Assembly (NCBI GenBank): GCA_045538895.1
Contig: JAZQEH010000001.1
Coordinates: 1-38,561, forward strand
Length of the DNA: 38,561 nucleotides
Direction: 5' to 3'
Source: UMGS902 sp045538895
Lineage (GTDB): Bacteria; Bacillota; Clostridia; Oscillospirales; CAG-272
Shown: positions 13,821-21,911 of the stretch, in pieces
How positions within the stretch are numbered: the first letter of the stretch is position 1
How the letters are laid out: each line of letters opens with the position of its first letter
Program-made: the position numbers and the translations under genes
Notes under the pieces: model-generated
What the model was told of the DNA's origin: nothing
What the model saw: the letters and a program-made list of their open reading frames with translations, nothing else
Databases searched by the model: none

Positions 13821-14381
13821 TTACTTTAATTTTTCCCATTCTCTCCTGATGATACCGTAATCAGATATATCAAGGAATTCTCCGGTCGAGGTTTTGAAGT
13901 ATTCACGCTTTGTTCCTTCAAAGGTTAGACCACACTTTTGAGCAACCCTACCCGAAGCAGGATTTTTAACGGCGTGAGATATTCCGACACGGTTTACACC
14001 AATTTCGGCAAATAGATAGTCAATGACTGCTTTTGCGGCTTCAGACATAAAGCCTTTATTCCAATAAGCGTAACCCATACAGTATCCAAGCTCTGCGTAT
14101 TCGCTTTTTTCACTTAACCGAACAACGCTGATGTTACCAATAGGCGTTCCTTCATATTCCATAACCCAATTATATGTATTCGTGTTTTCATAGGCAGCAC
14201 ACCAAAGCTCTAAGAGTTGCTTTGTTGCTTCAGGTGATTCGTGAGGACACCAAGTTAGATAACGTGTAACCCTTTCATCGCTTGCCCAATTTTCAAACAT
14301 TGCTTGAGCATCGTCAATGGTAAACTTTCGTAATATAAGTCTTTCAGTATGTATTGTTTGTGTTCCTTTATGAGTAATCAT
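13821..14381 (-). CDS. GNAT acetyltransferase, RimJ/RimL type
   Basis: The 186-residue protein starts with TERLILRKFTIDDAQAMFENW, typical of RimJ/RimL-type GNAT enzymes. It has the acetyl-CoA region GYCMGYAYWNKGFMSEA at about residues 97-113 and the late NPASGRVAQKCGLTFEGTKR motif. Such enzymes acetylate protein N-termini or small amines including some antibiotics; the substrate here cannot be told. It stands alone on the minus strand with its own terminator. AAAGGATT lies upstream of the ATG at 14381. Confidence 0.88.
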   Translation of the reverse strand: MITHKGTQTIHTERLILRKFTIDDAQAMFENWASDERVTRYLTWCPHESPEATKQLLELWCAAYENTNTYNWVMEYEGTPIGNISVVRLSEKSEYAELGYCMGYAYWNKGFMSEAAKAVIDYLFAEIGVNRVGISHAVKNPASGRVAQKCGLTFEGTKREYFKTSTGEFLDISDYGIIRREWEKLK

Positions 14382-14437
14382 TGTAAATCAATCCTTTCTA
14401 AATATATCAAGTGTGTGATGAGAGTAACCTAATCATA

Positions 14438-15301
14438 CTATATTTCAATTTTCTTATTCTTCGACTTTTTGTATTCGCTTGGGGACATGCCTGTGTATTT
14501 GTTGAAAAGACGGCTGAAGTAGAGAGGGTTGTCATATCCTACCGCTGCGGCAACCTGTGAGATATTATAATCGGTATTATCCATGAGGTTCATTGCGTTT
14601 GTAATGCGCATAGAAACGATATATTGCATTGGTGTGGTTTTTACAATTTGCTTAAAGCTTCGGATGAACCAACAAGAACTCATATGATGCTTTTGAGCAT
14701 ATTCTTCGATGCTAATTTCTTGGTTATAGTTTTCGTTAAAAAAGTGGGTCGCTTTTTCAATTTCGTTGAGCATGTCGGAACCTATTCGCATATCTTCTTT
14801 CAAATAGCGGTTTATCATCAGGAATATGTGTCGCAGGTTCATATTAAGTAAATCTTCGTAGTTCACACGGCGCAATTGCAGTTCTTGTATCATTTGTCTA
14901 AACAGCCATTGATAGTCAGGAGAAGTACCGGTAAAAAAAACATTTTCTCCTTTGGGCATTTCGTAGTAATCGAGTAGCGTTTCTACATTTGTGCCGGTGA
15001 AGTGAACCCAATATGTTTCAGGCTTTTCGGATGCGTACAAGTAGTATATTTGTGTTTCTCCGGGGCGAAATAAAACCATGTTGCCCTTGGTAACGATTCT
15101 TTCTTTTCCATCAAAGAAGAAATGTGCTTTCCCGGCAGCTATATATAATAATTGATAGTCGCCACGGCCGTTTGGTCTTTCGGTTTCTATAATATAGCTT
15201 GTGTGTACACGATAGTAACCTACAGCAGTAATTAATATCGGCTTTGTGGAATTGACGATGTCCTCGTGCGGCTCACCAAGGTAAGCAAGATTTGTATACA
15301 T
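14438..15301 (-). CDS. AraC-family regulator of the beta-galactoside locus
   Basis: The 287-residue protein has an N-terminal cupin-type sensor domain (to about 150) and a C-terminal pair of AraC helix-turn-helix motifs, with ISIEEYAQKHHMSSCWFIRS followed by NISQVAAAVGYDNPLYFSRL and the usual FNKYTGMSPSEYKK ending. It is divergent from the GPH symporter and beta-galactosidase genes, so it probably activates them in response to a sugar. The ATG at 15301 is chosen over an upstream TTG because GGGAGGTG sits seven bases before it. Sugar specificity is inferred only from neighbours. Confidence 0.9.
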   Translation of the reverse strand: MYTNLAYLGEPHEDIVNSTKPILITAVGYYRVHTSYIIETERPNGRGDYQLLYIAAGKAHFFFDGKERIVTKGNMVLFRPGETQIYYLYASEKPETYWVHFTGTNVETLLDYYEMPKGENVFFTGTSPDYQWLFRQMIQELQLRRVNYEDLLNMNLRHIFLMINRYLKEDMRIGSDMLNEIEKATHFFNENYNQEISIEEYAQKHHMSSCWFIRSFKQIVKTTPMQYIVSMRITNAMNLMDNTDYNISQVAAAVGYDNPLYFSRLFNKYTGMSPSEYKKSKNKKIEI

Positions 15302-15414
15302 GGAAGCACCTCCCAAATGGACATTATTAGTTCTCTGTCAATATTATACATGAAACCGTGGCGAAAAGCAATACAACTGTATCATTTTGTGCATGTTTTG
15401 TTAAATTGTGTTTA

Positions 15415-15443
15415 TTGTATGCAATGTGAATATGTGATAGAAT
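15415..15443 (+). promoter_or_regulatory. Possible promoter of the symporter/GH2 operon
   Basis: TTGTAT (15415-15420) and TAGAAT (15438-15443) are 17 bases apart in the divergent intergenic region. The match to sigma-A is weak at -35, as expected for an AraC-activated promoter. Transcription would start near 15450, giving about 65 bases of leader. Confidence 0.35.
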
Positions 15444-15516
15444 GCAAGTGAAAAGCGGAGAAGAATTTGTATTCTTTAACGAACGATCGAAAAAATTAAA
15501 ATCGATGGAGGGCATC

Positions 15517-16914
15517 ATGGAACAACAAAAGTATTTGAAATGGTATCACAAGGTTGGCTACGGCTCGGGCGATATAGCGGGAAACTGCGTATATGCACTT
15601 TTGACAGCATTTATGATGATCTATCTGACCGATACGGTTGGACTCAGTATGGGTATTGTAAGTACCTTAATTGCTGTCTCGAAGATTTTTGACGGTGTAA
15701 CTGACTTCTTCTTTGGTAGAATGATTGATAAGACTCACACAAAGATGGGTAAGGCTCGTCCTTGGATGTTATGGCCCTACATTGGTTGCTCAATTTGTCT
15801 CATTGCCTGTTTTGCAATCCCGATGAGTTGGGGAAAAATTGCACAGTATGCATTCTTCTTTATCGCATATACTCTTCTCAACGCAGTGTTCTTTACGGCA
15901 AACAATATTGCGTACGCCTCACTTACTGCACTGATCACAAAAAATATCAGCGAAAGAGTTCAGCTAGGTTCTTTCCGATTCATCTTTGCTTTTGGAACCA
16001 AGATTTTTATTGAAGCAATCACTATTCATGCCGTAGTTTGGCTCGGCAACGATGCTTCTGCATGGAGAACTATCGCAATCATTTATGCGATTCTCGGTTT
16101 GATCACCAACGCCATCTCCGTATTCTCCGTCAAAGAACTGCCTGAAGCAGACGAAGGTATGGAAGAAGAGCGGACAGAAGAGCATAAGCTTACCTTTATG
16201 AAATCTTTAAAGCTTCTTCTCAAGAATAAATATTACGTTATCATTTGCATTACATATATCTTTACACAGGTTTACGCTTCTGTTATTGGTATTGGTACCT
16301 ATTACGCGAAGTACATCCTCGGAAACGAAGAGTTGTTTAGCGATCTTTCCCTTGCTATAAACATCACCATGGTTGTTGCTTTGACCATTCTTCCCGTTGT
16401 TATTCAGAAGATGGGCGGCATGTACAAACTGAACATTTTCGGTTATCTTGTTGCTGCCATAGGCCGTGTTGGTGTTTTGATTGCAGCATATATGGGCAGT
16501 TTCCCGCTAATGCTTGTTTTCACCGCACTGTCCACCTTGGGTATTGCGCCTCTTCAGGGCGACCTTAACGCCCTTATTGCATCCTGCTCTGAATACACTA
16601 CACTTACCACCGGTTATCGCCTTGACGGTATGATGTATTCTTGTTCTTCTCTTGGCATCAAGCTTGGCGGTGCATTTGGTACTGCTATTTGTGGTTGGAT
16701 TCTTGATGCTGCCGGTTACGTTGAGAATGCGGCAATTCAGACTCCCGCAACTGTAAATACCCTTCATTTCCTTTATCTCTGGGCTCCTGTTATCATTTGT
16801 GTTGTAGTTATGTTCCTACTTTCTCGTTTGAAAGTTGAAAAGGCGAATGCACAGCTCCTCAAAAAACAGAATATGACTGAAGAGGACGTTGCAACTGTTT
16901 ATGGCAACGTATAA
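15517..16914 (+). CDS. GPH-family sugar:cation symporter (MFS)
   Basis: About 465 residues with some 12 membrane helices and the MelB-like features of the glycoside-pentoside-hexuronide family: KVGYGSGDIAGN near the N-terminus, DGVTDFFFGRMIDKT around residue 65 and KMGKARPW just after. Such carriers import beta-galactosides, melibiose, xylosides or glucuronides with Na+ or H+. It is 12 bases upstream of the GH2 gene, so the cargo is probably a beta-galactoside. The ATG at 15517 follows TGGAGGG; an ATG at 15505 would place the ribosome-binding site inside the gene. The divergent AraC gene is the likely regulator. Confidence 0.9.
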   Translation: MEQQKYLKWYHKVGYGSGDIAGNCVYALLTAFMMIYLTDTVGLSMGIVSTLIAVSKIFDGVTDFFFGRMIDKTHTKMGKARPWMLWPYIGCSICLIACFAIPMSWGKIAQYAFFFIAYTLLNAVFFTANNIAYASLTALITKNISERVQLGSFRFIFAFGTKIFIEAITIHAVVWLGNDASAWRTIAIIYAILGLITNAISVFSVKELPEADEGMEEERTEEHKLTFMKSLKLLLKNKYYVIICITYIFTQVYASVIGIGTYYAKYILGNEELFSDLSLAINITMVVALTILPVVIQKMGGMYKLNIFGYLVAAIGRVGVLIAAYMGSFPLMLVFTALSTLGIAPLQGDLNALIASCSEYTTLTTGYRLDGMMYSCSSLGIKLGGAFGTAICGWILDAAGYVENAAIQTPATVNTLHFLYLWAPVIICVVVMFLLSRLKVEKANAQLLKKQNMTEEDVATVYGNV

Positions 16915-16926
16915 GGAGATAATATA

Positions 16927-19497
16927 ATGAAAGAATATCAAAAATTTGATCGAATAGGAACAACCCCTCATAGAAGCTACTATATTCCATTTGCTCCAGG
17001 TGATGTTGTTCGCAACAAGTATGGCTTTATTGACAGAACTTCAAGTTCACGTTTTATGCTTCTTGATGGTGTATGGCAAATAAGACAGCTTGACCATGTT
17101 GAGGACTTTGATGTAAACGAAAAGCTCGGCGAAGCGATTCCGGTTCCTTCTTGCGTGCAGATGCATGGATATGATCACATTCAATACCTCAATACAAGAT
17201 ATCCTTTTCCTGTTATGTTCCCGCATCTGCCTTATGAAAACCCCTGTTGGCACTATCGCCGCACCTTTAATTTGAAGAAGCAGGCCGGTGAAAGATATTA
17301 CCTGAATTTTGAGGGTGTTGACAGTGCTTTCTATCTCTATATTAACGGAACCTTCAAGGGATATTCTCAAATATCCCACGCAACAAGTGAGTTTGATATA
17401 ACCGACATTGCTGTAAACGGAGAAAATACCATTGATGTATTGGTTTTGAAGTGGTGCATTTCTACATATCTTGAATGTCAGGATAAGTTCCGCTTTTCAG
17501 GTATTTTCAGAAGCGTATATATGCTTACGCGCCCCGAAGAGCATATCACGGACTATAAGATTGAAACCAATATTAACGGAACAGACGGCATTCTTACCTT
17601 TATTAATGAAAGTTCGATTGATATTGAACTTTCTTTGGAGGGCGAAACTGTTGTTGCTAAAGCAAATGACCGCGTTTTGATGACCGTTGCAAATGCAAAA
17701 CTTTGGACTGCAGAAACGCCTAACCTTTACACACTTATTATTACTGCTAACGGCGAAAAGATTATCGAGAATGTAGGATTCAGAGAAATCACCATTGACG
17801 GTAAGGTGTTTAAGGTAAACGGTGTTCCTGTAAAACTCAAAGGAGTAAACCGCCACGATTTTCATTGTGACACAGCGGCTACTGTAAGCCTTGATGAATT
17901 GGCAAAAGATGTTCATTTGATGAAAGAGTTGAATGTCAATGCTGTCAGAACATCACATTATCCCAACAGCCCCGAGTTCTACATAATTTGCGATACTTTT
18001 GGTCTTTATGTGATGGACGAGGCAGACCTTGAAATGCATGGCGCTTGTACTCGTGACGGCCGCTACGATACCGAACTGTGGATGGAATATGCAGAGAATG
18101 AGTTCTTTGCTCCGGGTATTACCGATAGACACATAGCTCTTGTTGAGCGTGATAAAAACCGCCCCAGTGTTATTATTTGGTCGCTTGGTAATGAAAGTTC
18201 TTTTGGAAAAGCATTTTTTGATGGTGCTAAATATATCAAAAATCGTGACAACACAAGACCGATTCATTATGAAGGCTTGCAAAATGCCGATCCTAAATAT
18301 TATTATACCGATATGGTTGATATGGTCAGCATGATGTACCCCTCGTTTGACACTATCCGTGAAAAGGTTCTTAATAATCCCGAAGAAACCCGCCCCTTTG
18401 TTATGTGTGAATATACACACGCAATGGGTAACAGTTGCGGCGATATTGCCGAGTACTGGGATATGATCTATAACAACGAGCAAATGATGGGTGCATTTGT
18501 TTGGGAATGGGCAGACCATGGTATTAAAACCGACTCCGGTTTCCTTTACGGCGGTGACTTCGAGGAAATGGAGCATGATGGAAATTTCTGTGCAGACGGT
18601 CTTTTAACGCCGGATAGAAAACTTAAATCTGCGGCGCTTGAAATGATGGCGGTTTACGGTGGAAAAACAAAGTCAGATATGTGCGAGGTAGATATTCCTG
18701 CCAGCACCTATAAGTTCTCATCGGCAATTGCTATTGAGGTAGATGAACATACGGCCGAGATAACTTCTATTAAAGCAGACGGTAGTGAGGTACTCCGAAC
18801 ACCGATCCACTTTAATATTACCCGTTATACCGACAATGATCGTGATATTATTCCTCATTGTATTGGTAGATGTCATTTGAATTCTTGTAAACCCCATATA
18901 TTCTCTTGTGAAAAGACAGAGAACAGCTATAAGTTCAAAGGTGTACTTGCAGCAAATTGTTTGATGCCTGCGGCAGAATTTGAGATTATATATGTTGTTA
19001 CGGGAAATGTTTTGACGGCGACGATTTCTTATAAGCTTGCCGACTACATTGAGAGTTTTCCTCGTTTTGGTATTGAGTTTGGCGTAGATAAAGCGCACGG
19101 TAACTTTTCTTACGTTGGTTACGGTCCGACAGAGAGTTATAATGATAAACATGTTGCATGTGAGTATGGTTACTATGTAAGTTCCGCAGAAGAAAATTAC
19201 GATAGGGACTATATTCGCCCACAGGAATCGGGAAGCCATTATGCATGCAAATATCTTGCGGTAAAGGATTTGTTTAAGGTGACTGCAGATAAGCCTTTTT
19301 CATGCTCTGTAAATCCGTTTACCACCGAGCAACTTTGTGAAACCCGCCATTCCTTTGAACTCAAAGAGAATGATTTTGTAAATGTATGTATCGATCTTGC
19401 AATGAGAGGTGTTGGTTCACATTCTTGCGGACCCGTGCTTCCAAAGCAGTTTGAGATTCCTAAAGAGGGAAGCAATACTTTCAGATTTGTTTTTTGA
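16927..19497 (+). CDS. Glycoside hydrolase family 2 beta-galactosidase
   Basis: The 856-residue enzyme has the GH2 order: jelly-roll sugar-binding domain (about 40-210), Ig-like domain (about 215-295), TIM barrel (about 300-580) and a C-terminal galactosidase small-chain-like domain. The barrel starts at GVNRHDFHCD (about 304). The acid/base is Glu423 in WSLGNESS and the nucleophile is Glu495 in CEYTHAMGNS, both in LacZ-type context. It is shorter than E. coli LacZ (1024 residues). There is no signal peptide, so it is cytoplasmic and acts on sugar brought in by the symporter. AAGGAGAT precedes the ATG. Beta-galactosidase is likely; another beta-glycoside is possible. Confidence 0.92.
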   Translation: MKEYQKFDRIGTTPHRSYYIPFAPGDVVRNKYGFIDRTSSSRFMLLDGVWQIRQLDHVEDFDVNEKLGEAIPVPSCVQMHGYDHIQYLNTRYPFPVMFPHLPYENPCWHYRRTFNLKKQAGERYYLNFEGVDSAFYLYINGTFKGYSQISHATSEFDITDIAVNGENTIDVLVLKWCISTYLECQDKFRFSGIFRSVYMLTRPEEHITDYKIETNINGTDGILTFINESSIDIELSLEGETVVAKANDRVLMTVANAKLWTAETPNLYTLIITANGEKIIENVGFREITIDGKVFKVNGVPVKLKGVNRHDFHCDTAATVSLDELAKDVHLMKELNVNAVRTSHYPNSPEFYIICDTFGLYVMDEADLEMHGACTRDGRYDTELWMEYAENEFFAPGITDRHIALVERDKNRPSVIIWSLGNESSFGKAFFDGAKYIKNRDNTRPIHYEGLQNADPKYYYTDMVDMVSMMYPSFDTIREKVLNNPEETRPFVMCEYTHAMGNSCGDIAEYWDMIYNNEQMMGAFVWEWADHGIKTDSGFLYGGDFEEMEHDGNFCADGLLTPDRKLKSAALEMMAVYGGKTKSDMCEVDIPASTYKFSSAIAIEVDEHTAEITSIKADGSEVLRTPIHFNITRYTDNDRDIIPHCIGRCHLNSCKPHIFSCEKTENSYKFKGVLAANCLMPAAEFEIIYVVTGNVLTATISYKLADYIESFPRFGIEFGVDKAHGNFSYVGYGPTESYNDKHVACEYGYYVSSAEENYDRDYIRPQESGSHYACKYLAVKDLFKVTADKPFSCSVNPFTTEQLCETRHSFELKENDFVNVCIDLAMRGVGSHSCGPVLPKQFEIPKEGSNTFRFVF

Positions 19498-19538
19498 CCA
19501 TTGAATAATTTGGTTTGCAGATGCCAAAACATAAAAAT

Positions 19539-19575
19539 AAATGAGGCACCTGTGGGTGCCTCATTTATTTTTTAG
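19539..19575 (+). terminator. Terminator after the GH2 gene
   Basis: A 12-bp perfect stem AAATGAGGCACC/GGTGCCTCATTT with a TGTG loop is followed by ATTTTTT. It separates the symporter/GH2 pair from the glucokinase gene, which begins 12 bases later and so may depend on read-through. Confidence 0.88.
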
Positions 19576-19586
19576 AAAGGAGAAAT

Positions 19587-20528
19587 ATGCTTAAAATCGG
19601 AATTGATCTTGGCGGCACAAATATAGCCGCCGGAATAGTAGACAACTACGGAAAAATATTATATAAAAAATCTATACTTACCGGTGCAGGGCGCTGGTTT
19701 GAAGAGATTATCAATGATATTGTAGCTCTTTGTCATACATTGTGTAATGAGGCAGGAGAAAAGCTGGAAGAAATTGATTCTATTGGAATCGCCATCCCCG
19801 GCGGTGTAGATGAAACGAGTGGCGAAGTTATGTTTACACCGAACATTCCGTTTACAGGGCTTAATATTTCCAAGATATTGTCAGAAAAAATTTACGACAA
19901 ACCTGTGAAGGTTGTAAACGATGCTAACGCTGCAACGATTGCAGAGGTATTTGCAGGGGCTGCCACGGGTGCTCAAAATGCAGTGATGATTACTCTCGGA
20001 ACAGGCGTTGGCGGCGGAATTGTTATCGATAAGAAAATATATACTGGCTCAAACGGACTTGCCGGAGAGCTTGGACATTTTTGCATTCAAAATGGTGGCG
20101 AGCAGTGTGGCTGCGGTCGCCGTGGATGCTTTGAAGTATATGCTTCTGCAACGGCACTGATCAGGATGACAAAAGAAGAGATTGCGGATTGCATAAAAAA
20201 CGGCGAATCTACTTTGATGTCCGAAAGCCATGTCATTAACGCCCGTACTGCATTTGATGCGTATCGCTCCGGTGATGCTGCCGCAACAAGGGTAATAGAA
20301 AAATATACAGATGCGCTTGCAAGTGGCATTACGTCCCTGATTAATATTTTTCAGCCAGACGTCTTCATAATAGGTGGCGGTGTATCCGGAGAGAAGCAGT
20401 TTTTGATAGATTTACTGCAACCTAAAATAGATGCAGAAGAGTTTTCTCGCAAAACGAAAAAACGCACGCGTTTGTGCACTGCAATGTGTGGAAATGATGC
20501 CGGCATTATCGGCGCGGCACTTATTTAA
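19587..20528 (+). CDS. ROK-family glucokinase
   Basis: The 313-residue protein begins IGIDLGGTNIAAGIVDNYG, the ROK phosphate-binding motif, and carries VVNDANAATIAE, LGTGVGGGIV, GELGH and the zinc-binding CGCGRRGCFE at about residues 173-182. ROK glucokinases phosphorylate glucose with ATP; relatives act on N-acetylglucosamine or other hexoses. It would phosphorylate glucose released by the adjacent galactosidase. AGAAAGGAG precedes the ATG. It is cytoplasmic. The start lies directly behind a strong terminator, so read-through or a very short leader is needed. Confidence 0.9.
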   Translation: MLKIGIDLGGTNIAAGIVDNYGKILYKKSILTGAGRWFEEIINDIVALCHTLCNEAGEKLEEIDSIGIAIPGGVDETSGEVMFTPNIPFTGLNISKILSEKIYDKPVKVVNDANAATIAEVFAGAATGAQNAVMITLGTGVGGGIVIDKKIYTGSNGLAGELGHFCIQNGGEQCGCGRRGCFEVYASATALIRMTKEEIADCIKNGESTLMSESHVINARTAFDAYRSGDAAATRVIEKYTDALASGITSLINIFQPDVFIIGGGVSGEKQFLIDLLQPKIDAEEFSRKTKKRTRLCTAMCGNDAGIIGAALI

Positions 20529-20586
20529 AACTTTCGCCCTGCTTGCTATTACGACAACGAAATCGATTCCTATTGAAAAAGATAGG

Positions 20587-20614
20587 TTGCTTTTTTTATG
20601 GATTGAGATATAAT
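20587..20614 (+). promoter_or_regulatory. Possible promoter of the LysR gene
   Basis: TTGCTT (20587-20592) and a perfect TATAAT (20609-20614) are 16 bases apart, 31 bases before the LysR ATG. Confidence 0.45.
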
Positions 20615-20644
20615 TAACGGAGAACCAACATTTCGGAGGATTCT

Positions 20645-21565
20645 ATGAATATATTACATATGAAATATGCCGCTACGGTAGCAAAACTTGGTTCGCTCAG
20701 CAAGGCGGCAGAGGTGCTGTACATTGCACAGCCCAATATCAGCCGTTCGATTAAAGAACTTGAAGCCGACCTTGGTATTACTATTTTTACCCGTACTGCA
20801 AAAGGAATGTTTCTGACACCCGAGGGTGAGGAGTTTATTCACTATGCCGAGGGTATACTCAAGCAGATCGATCAGGTTGAGCGTCTATATAAAAACAACT
20901 CGCCGAAAAAACAGAAGTTTTCGATCTGTGTTCCAAGAGCGAGTTATATTTCCGAGGCGTTTGCACAGTTTTCCAAGGCGCTGAGCGATGAGCCTGCCGA
21001 AGTATTCTACAAAGAAACCAATTCGCAAAGAACCATCCACAATATATTGAATAATGATTATAAGCTCGGTATCATTCGGTATGCAGAGCATTACGATGCG
21101 TATTTTAAGGCGATGCTTCAGGATAAGGGGCTTTGTTATGAGCTGATCACCGAGTTCTCATACTGCTTGATTATGAGCAAAGACAATCCACTCGCCGAAA
21201 AAGAGGAGATAACCTTTTCGGACCTTGCGGGATATATTGAGATCGCGCATGCCGACCCTTACGTTCCGTCTTTGCCGCTCGCCAAGGTCGTACAAGAGGA
21301 GTTACACAATGATATAACCCGTCGGATTTTTGTCTTTGAGCGTGCCAGTCAGTTTGATCTGCTTTCCGAGAATACTGACACATTTATGTGGGTGTCGCCT
21401 GTGCCGAAAAAGCTTCTTGACAGATACGGTCTTGTACAAAGAAAGTGTAAAGAGAACGCTAAGATATACCGTGATGTTCTTGTGTACAGAAATGGCTATA
21501 AGCTTACAAAGCTTGACAAGCAGTTCATTACCGAGCTTTGTGAGGCAAAGCGAAAATACATTTGA
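20645..21565 (+). CDS. LysR-family transcriptional regulator
   Basis: The 306-residue protein has the LysR N-terminal winged helix (FVAKLGSLSKAAEVL-like, here VAKLGSLSKAAEVLYIAQP, then NISRSIKELEADLGITIFTR) in residues 1-60 and a periplasmic-binding-type effector domain from about 90. It lies upstream of the adhE operon, on the same strand, separated by a terminator and a Rex-like site. LysR proteins often control a neighbouring gene, so adhE and the hydrogenase genes are candidate targets, but LysR targets are usually divergent. The effector cannot be read from sequence. CGGAGGA precedes the ATG. Confidence 0.9.
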   Translation: MNILHMKYAATVAKLGSLSKAAEVLYIAQPNISRSIKELEADLGITIFTRTAKGMFLTPEGEEFIHYAEGILKQIDQVERLYKNNSPKKQKFSICVPRASYISEAFAQFSKALSDEPAEVFYKETNSQRTIHNILNNDYKLGIIRYAEHYDAYFKAMLQDKGLCYELITEFSYCLIMSKDNPLAEKEEITFSDLAGYIEIAHADPYVPSLPLAKVVQEELHNDITRRIFVFERASQFDLLSENTDTFMWVSPVPKKLLDRYGLVQRKCKENAKIYRDVLVYRNGYKLTKLDKQFITELCEAKRKYI

Positions 21566-21717
21566 TATATCCCGTTTGATAACAGCTTTTGCCTTTTTGG
21601 TTATTTACAAACAGTATGTGCAATGCTATAATATTCACATCTGCTAAAGATTTGTTTTTGTCCGTCGATAAATTGAATATCAGAACCTACCAACTTATGA
21701 TAAAAATATTCTTAAGG

Positions 21718-21744
21718 GCGGTCGCGAAAGCGACCGCTTTTTTT
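21718..21744 (+). terminator. Terminator between LysR gene and adhE
   Basis: An 8-bp perfect GC-rich stem GCGGTCGC/GCGACCGC with a GAAA tetraloop is followed by TTTTTTT. It isolates the adhE operon from upstream transcription. The rest of 21566-21717 shows nothing I can name. Confidence 0.9.
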
Positions 21745-21823
21745 ATTCTCCGGGATATGCATTGCGATTCTTTCGACACGAAAACATGGCGTTATCTTTT
21801 TATATAACCCCCTATATCTTTTT

Positions 21824-21865
21824 TATAATTTACAACCGTAGTCGAGAGTGTTAAAATATTAACGA
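21824..21865 (+). promoter_or_regulatory. adhE promoter region with Rex-like operator
   Basis: A perfect TATAAT lies at 21824-21829, though no good -35 box is seen. At 21848-21865 the sequence GTGTTAAAATATTAACGA matches the Rex operator (TTGTTAA, four bases, TTAACAA) at all but the first and second-last positions. Rex is the NADH/NAD+ sensing repressor that controls fermentative genes such as adhE in Clostridia. A site about 12 bases after the presumed start point would block transcription until NADH rises. The ribosome-binding site GGGAGGAG follows at 21900. Confidence 0.65.
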
Positions 21866-21911
21866 ACTTGAGAAAACAAAATTTTTATATAAGAATTCCG
21901 GGAGGAGAAAA

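Noticed and set aside
15347..15365. Possible CcpA cre site (TGAAACCGTGGCGA) upstream of the symporter gene
   Set aside because: Only the left half-site fits; the right half lacks the mirrored TTTCA. Too weak to list as a site.
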